Below, in pieces: positions 31,056 through 34,895 of a stretch of DNA of 34,895 bases (position 1 is its first letter; each line of letters starts with the position of its first letter). The notes under the pieces were generated by a model. It was given only the letters and a program-made list of their open reading frames with translations, had not been told where the DNA came from and ran no database searches. The translations under genes were made by a program, and so were the position numbers. This stretch comes from an uncultured Bacilli bacterium (GTDB lineage Bacteria; Bacillota_I; Bacilli_A; RF39; UBA660): NCBI GenBank assembly GCA_910587725.1, contig CAJUNG010000012.1:1-34895 (forward strand), in the 5' to 3' direction.

Positions 31056-33128
31056 CTATGGACTACAAGCCTCAATTTTTAATTTATTATTTTTAATCTT
31101 AAACATAATACTTCCATCTTGATCTGTTCTATATATTTTTGAATTATCTAAATTATTTAACACTTCTTTATTTGGATGACCATATCTGTTATTCTTGCCA
31201 ACACTTATAACACTATATTTAGGATCAATCTCATTTATAAAGTTTTTATCACTACTTGTCTTACTTCCATGATGTCCAACTTTTAATACATCAATAGTGG
31301 AAATGTTATATTTTTCTAATATGTCCTTTTCTTTTTCTATTCCTGCATCTCCCATAAACATAAACTTATAACCATTAAGTTTTGTATAAATTACATTACT
31401 ATTATCATTTTCATTATCATATTCTTTTGTTTGTAAGAAATATAATTTATTGTTATCAATATTTAGTTCTTTAATACAGGGGTAATATGGTATTTTCTTT
31501 TTATCTAATTCTTTGATAAGTTCTTGTTCTAATTCATTAAACTCACCGCAATTAAATATTACTTTCCCCACTTTAAAATTATTAACTAAATTAATCGCTT
31601 CTCCCATATGATCATAGTCTCCATGGGAAAGGATTAGTGTTTCTATGCTTTTTATTCCACTGGCATTTAAATAAGGGATAATTACATTTTTAGCATAATC
31701 GTAAGATATACTTCCTCCTGTATCGATAAGTATAGTTTGACTTTGGATATTAATTAATGTCGCATCTCCCTGGCCAACATCTAATGTCGTAACGTAAGTT
31801 TCTTTATGAATAAAATTGAGATTGGTATAAAAAAGAAGAAACCCACAAAGAAGTAATAGATAACTTTTTTTTCTTTCTATTAGCAAAAAGATACAAGAAA
31901 TTCCAATCAAAATGATACCTGCTAGCCATACTGGTGAAGGGTGTGGCATGGTTAGTTTTCCAAACTTTATTTGTTGACAAAAAAGTGAGGTACCTTCTAA
32001 TACTTGTGTCATCTTTTCGTATAGTGGTGCAAGTTGTGGTAGAAGTAATACGACAAAAGAAAAGGGAAAAAGAAGAACTGAAACATAAGGAATGAAAAAA
32101 AGATTATACAAAATACTAAGAATATTCACTTGATGAAAATGAAATATCGTGATGGGAAGTGATACAATAAAAATTAAGAGAGATAGTTCTAGTCTGTTTA
32201 ACTTTAGCTTTTTTCTTTTTAATTTATCTCTTTGAAAAGTTAGAACAAAACTAATGGCAAAACTATATTGGAAGGCTAAAGCAAATAAATTATGGGGAAA
32301 AATAAAAAGAAGAAGGATAAATGCTTGTAGCACAGAAAAAATACAAGGTTCTTCTGGATGATATCTTTTTTCTATCTTTCTTAACAAATAACAAAGACAT
32401 GCCCTTAAAACAGAAATAGAGAAAGAAGCTAAAAAGCTATAGAAGACGAGTAAAGTAAATATCAAAATGATTTTTGTTCTTTCTTTGATTTTCGTTTTCT
32501 TTAAACAAAGTGTAAGAATGGTCACCCAAAAGGAAAGATGCATTCCAGAAATTGCGAATAGATGAGCAACTCCATTTTCTTGATAACTCTCGTAGACTTC
32601 TTTAGGAATTTCGTTTTTGTCTCCTAAGATAAAAGCGAAAAGGTAGATTTTACTTGGATGCTTATCGATTCTTTCACGGATAATTTTTTTCATCTGAACA
32701 AAAATATTTTGACTGCTTTTTATTTTCTGGATTGTGTCTATATTCATCTGAAAAAAGAAACCGTTTCTTTGGGCGTATTTGGAATAGGAAAAAAGGTAAA
32801 AATTCTGATTCCCTCGAATTTCTTCTAAAGTTCCTGAAAAATTAACGATATCTTGCTCAAAAAATGTACTTTCTCCTTTTCCTTTGAAGATTCCTCGTAT
32901 TTTTTCTTTCCTGTTTATTCGAATTTCTAGAATCGTCTTCCCCTCTTTTTGATAGACTTTTTCAATGGTCCCAGTAAGTGACCTATTTCCTTCTGTAAAA
33001 TTCGATTTTTCTGGAATCGAAAGTCTGAATAATGTTAGGATAATACAAAGAAATAAAAGGCAAAGATTTATCTTTTTATATTTTGATATGGTCTTTAATT
33101 TTTTCAAATATAGCATTTCCGATTCCAT
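31056..33128 (-). CDS. comEC: ComEC/Rec2 DNA uptake channel
   Basis: A 690-residue ComEC, the membrane channel that takes single-stranded DNA into the cell in natural transformation. The N-terminal OB-like part follows a first membrane helix (residues 15-36); the Competence domain (about 195-450) has GVAHLFAISGMHLSFW and a series of membrane helices; the C-terminal metallo-beta-lactamase domain has LDVGQGDATLI near 466, SHGDYDHMGE near 513, MGDAG near 595 and VGHHGSK near 620. All expected metal ligands are present. It overlaps comEA by about 50 bp if the ATG at 33128 is used; a start a few codons later is possible. Near 31560 the composition changes: by hand count about 23% G+C below and about 32% above. 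Confidence 0.95.
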   Translation of the reverse strand: MESEMLYLKKLKTISKYKKINLCLLFLCIILTLFRLSIPEKSNFTEGNRSLTGTIEKVYQKEGKTILEIRINRKEKIRGIFKGKGESTFFEQDIVNFSGTLEEIRGNQNFYLFSYSKYAQRNGFFFQMNIDTIQKIKSSQNIFVQMKKIIRERIDKHPSKIYLFAFILGDKNEIPKEVYESYQENGVAHLFAISGMHLSFWVTILTLCLKKTKIKERTKIILIFTLLVFYSFLASFSISVLRACLCYLLRKIEKRYHPEEPCIFSVLQAFILLLFIFPHNLFALAFQYSFAISFVLTFQRDKLKRKKLKLNRLELSLLIFIVSLPITIFHFHQVNILSILYNLFFIPYVSVLLFPFSFVVLLLPQLAPLYEKMTQVLEGTSLFCQQIKFGKLTMPHPSPVWLAGIILIGISCIFLLIERKKSYLLLLCGFLLFYTNLNFIHKETYVTTLDVGQGDATLINIQSQTILIDTGGSISYDYAKNVIIPYLNASGIKSIETLILSHGDYDHMGEAINLVNNFKVGKVIFNCGEFNELEQELIKELDKKKIPYYPCIKELNIDNNKLYFLQTKEYDNENDNSNVIYTKLNGYKFMFMGDAGIEKEKDILEKYNISTIDVLKVGHHGSKTSSDKNFINEIDPKYSVISVGKNNRYGHPNKEVLNNLDNSKIYRTDQDGSIMFKIKNNKLKIEACSP

Positions 33129-33822
33129 TCACATTAATAATTTCTTCAATTGATTGAAATGTTCCATTTTGATTTCGATAAGTAATAATTGCTTTTGCTT
33201 TTGCTTGTCCGATTCCTGAAAGCTGCATCAACTCTTCTTCACTTGCCGTATTAATCGATATTTTATCTTCTACATTTTCTTCTGATTCACCATTTTTTTG
33301 GTTACTTGAAGGTTCTACTTTGACTTGACTAGATGTATCAATATCCTCCTTTTTCAATAGAGCATTATTTTCTAAGGATTCTTCAAATTTCATTGCTTCT
33401 TCTAGAATTTGATTTTCTAGTTCTTTGGTTTTATCGAATGATGCCACTTCTGTTTCAGAATAGATAATAATTACCATCTCATCATTTACTTTTCTACTTA
33501 AATTATTTACTGAAGTATCCGCATATTTGGTAAGCCCCCCTGCTTCTTGTATTACATCGATAATTCTTTTTCCTGATTCCATGAAATAGACCCCTGGGGA
33601 ACGAACTTCTCCTTTAATATCTACATAAACTCCTACTTCCTTTCTTTCGTTTTTCTTCTCTTCTTTTACCTCATTTTCTGTATAAATCACTTCAACGGAA
33701 TTTTTATTTTCGAAGAAAGCCTTATATACAAGGATAGTCAGTAAGGCAAAGCAGAAAATAGATATTCCTAGAATGATTCTTGTTTTAAACATTTGGTAAA
33801 AGTATTGCATTTTTACTTTCAT
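33076..33822 (-). CDS. comEA: ComEA family DNA-binding competence protein
   Basis: A 248-residue ComEA, the membrane-bound DNA receptor of transformation. One membrane segment (IILGISIFCFALLTILVY, residues 15-32), an SLBB-like domain (VYVDIKGEVRSPGVY near 67-80, DVIQEAGG), a long charged linker and a C-terminal double helix-hairpin-helix (ISINTASEEELMQLSGIGQAKAKAI near 190-214, then EEIINVNGIG). The frame opens at 33882, but GGAGGTGAATTG before the ATG at 33822 fixes the start. Co-transcribed with comEC. Confidence 0.94.
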   Translation of the reverse strand: MKVKMQYFYQMFKTRIILGISIFCFALLTILVYKAFFENKNSVEVIYTENEVKEEKKNERKEVGVYVDIKGEVRSPGVYFMESGKRIIDVIQEAGGLTKYADTSVNNLSRKVNDEMVIIIYSETEVASFDKTKELENQILEEAMKFEESLENNALLKKEDIDTSSQVKVEPSSNQKNGESEENVEDKISINTASEEELMQLSGIGQAKAKAIITYRNQNGTFQSIEEIINVNGIGNAIFEKIKDHIKI

Positions 33823-33870
33823 CAATTCACCTCCTATTATTATTATTTGCAAAAATTTCCAATTTTCGAC

Positions 33871-33900
33871 AAAAAAAATCAACTTTTTTTAAAAAGTTGA
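33871..33900 (-). terminator. Terminator upstream of comEA
   Basis: TCAACTTTTT and its complement form a near-perfect stem at 33879-33900, followed on the minus strand by eight T. It separates the unknown membrane protein gene from comEA. Confidence 0.8.
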
Positions 33901-33903
33901 AAT

Positions 33904-34776
33904 TTATCGTTTCGGATAAGTGATTTTCTTTACCACTTGATGTTTCTCTTCCTTGTCCATATAATTTTCTATCGATGAAAATAATTCATTACTGAACAAA
34001 TTCATGCTATTAACAGAAGAGGTTTTTCTGTTTTCTCTAATTTCTTCTATTTTTTCTAAAATATCTTGTCTTGTTTCCCAAGGATATACAACAAACGTCT
34101 TATTTTTTGCCTCTATCTCGCTCATACTTTTAAAACAATGCATATTTGCTTGATTTTCCTCACCAATCATCAGTTTTTCAATGGTCTCTTCTGTTGGCAT
34201 ACCAATAATCGCTATATTCATATCCTCTATTCTACCAACTTGATAAAAGTGTCCTGTCACTTGATTTAGTACTTTTACTTCTTCTAAGGTATAAGCAAGA
34301 GGAATTAGTCTTTTTCCAGATAAACATAAAATATGATTGTCTAATCTAGAAGGGATTTCTTTTTCTTCTGGGCTCGGGCAATCTTTTTTGGGGCTTTTAT
34401 CGGTCATTAATGAAGTTAGATAAGTTAGTCTCTCTCGTTTTGTGTTTAACTTATCATAGGTTTCTTTTTCTGATGCTAACATCGTTCTCATTTGGTTTGA
34501 CTCTGTTACCGCTTCAATGACTTCTTTAATTCTTCTCCGTGCTCCTAATTTAATAAAGGCTAAATTGATTCCAGGAATTAAGAGGAATAATATACATGTT
34601 AAAAATTGATGTTCAGGTATTTGTTTTGTCATTATATCGGTCTTTCCTGGCTTTAATACATATCCTTTTTTTGCTAAAGTCAAAATCACGGTTTCTAATT
34701 CCTTAATTAGAAGACCTGAACTACCCATCAAAGTAATGATTTCTAACGACAAGTAGATGAATATTGATTCAATCAT
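33904..34776 (-). CDS. Unrecognised membrane protein
   Basis: A 290-residue protein with two N-terminal hydrophobic segments (around residues 5-25 and FLTCILFLLIPGINLAFI near 58-75) and a soluble, charged remainder. A Glu/Lys-rich stretch near 95-140 looks helical; it is followed by a beta-rich region (NHILCLSGKRLIPLAYTLEEV near 148-168, MNIAIIGMP near 188). No known domain is recognised. AGAGGGA precedes the ATG, and a near-consensus promoter lies upstream, so it is expressed on its own. Confidence 0.65.
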   Translation of the reverse strand: MIESIFIYLSLEIITLMGSSGLLIKELETVILTLAKKGYVLKPGKTDIMTKQIPEHQFLTCILFLLIPGINLAFIKLGARRRIKEVIEAVTESNQMRTMLASEKETYDKLNTKRERLTYLTSLMTDKSPKKDCPSPEEKEIPSRLDNHILCLSGKRLIPLAYTLEEVKVLNQVTGHFYQVGRIEDMNIAIIGMPTEETIEKLMIGEENQANMHCFKSMSEIEAKNKTFVVYPWETRQDILEKIEEIRENRKTSSVNSMNLFSNELFSSIENYMDKEEKHQVVKKITYPKR

Positions 34777-34802
34777 ATTAATTCCCTCTTTTCTAGCTAC
34801 AT

Positions 34803-34831
34803 AATATAGAATTTTCTTTCGCTATTGTCAA
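34803..34831 (-). promoter_or_regulatory. Promoter of the unrecognised membrane protein gene
   Basis: A consensus TTGACA (34831-34826, minus strand), 17 bp, TATATT (34808-34803), 27 bp before the start codon. Nothing else is recognised to the end of the window. Confidence 0.82.
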
Positions 34832-34895
34832 CCATTCATTTTTTTGAATCGTGTAACAAGACACCAGAAAATATAAAATCTCAAAGTTAAAAACT

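Overview
The window is chromosomal DNA of a very AT-rich, Gram-positive-type bacterium. The housekeeping genes run at roughly 30% G+C by eye. TGA is used as a stop (for example yigZ and trmK) and Trp is TGG, so this is not a Mycoplasma-code genome. The marker set (dnaG-rpoD-trmK, rnhC beside cvpA, yqeG-yqeH, addB-addA, rpsO-pnp, ylmH, comEA-comEC) points to Bacillota, most likely an uncultured gut-type Bacilli/Erysipelotrichales-like lineage; this placement is inference. Almost everything is on the minus strand except yigZ and rnhC.

Layout. 1-740: yigZ, ending in a shared terminator. 736-3065: a UcpA-like dehydrogenase, a small remnant reading frame and an orphan HipA-like kinase. 3198-8755: addB-addA recombination helicase/nuclease with its own promoter. 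8946-11626: rpsO-pnp behind a structured leader. 11645-13425: cvpA, thioredoxin and an EEP-family hydrolase. 13650-14651: rnhC, convergent with trmK. 14637-18152: the macromolecular synthesis operon dnaG-rpoD-trmK. 18242-19812: yqeG-yqeH. 20087-26577: a triple-LysM protein gene split by a 6,035-bp mobile element. 26630-27902: a membrane-anchored protein of unknown function. 27917-29977: ylmH, a secreted staphylococcal-type nuclease and a membrane-anchored thioredoxin-like protein. 30153-33822: comEA-comEC with a DUF1016/YhcG-type nuclease gene attached to the end of comEC. 33904-34831: an unrecognised membrane protein with a near-consensus promoter.

The main discovery is the element at 20345-26388. 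It encodes a large serine recombinase and sits exactly inside a Gly-Asp-Thr codon triplet of the LysM gene. The two ends share a 9-bp direct repeat. Joining the element ends in silico gives an attP with perfect 15-bp inverted arms around 4 bp; joining the chromosomal ends restores an in-frame 151-residue, three-LysM protein. The layout resembles the sigK/skin type of reversible gene interruption. The cargo is a four-gene operon (UPF0158-like, SWIM zinc-finger, RhuM-like, HExxH gluzincin-like protein) with its own promoter behind a strong terminator. The recombinase is preceded by a chain of overlapping tiny reading frames (11, 35 and 59 codons) that are candidates for a directionality factor or a translational-coupling leader. 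Between the two operons lies a block of three consecutive dyads.

Two further islands look acquired: the hipA-like gene (1.8-3.0 kb) and the DUF1016 gene together with about the last 500 bp of comEC, where G+C falls from about 32% to about 23% by hand count.
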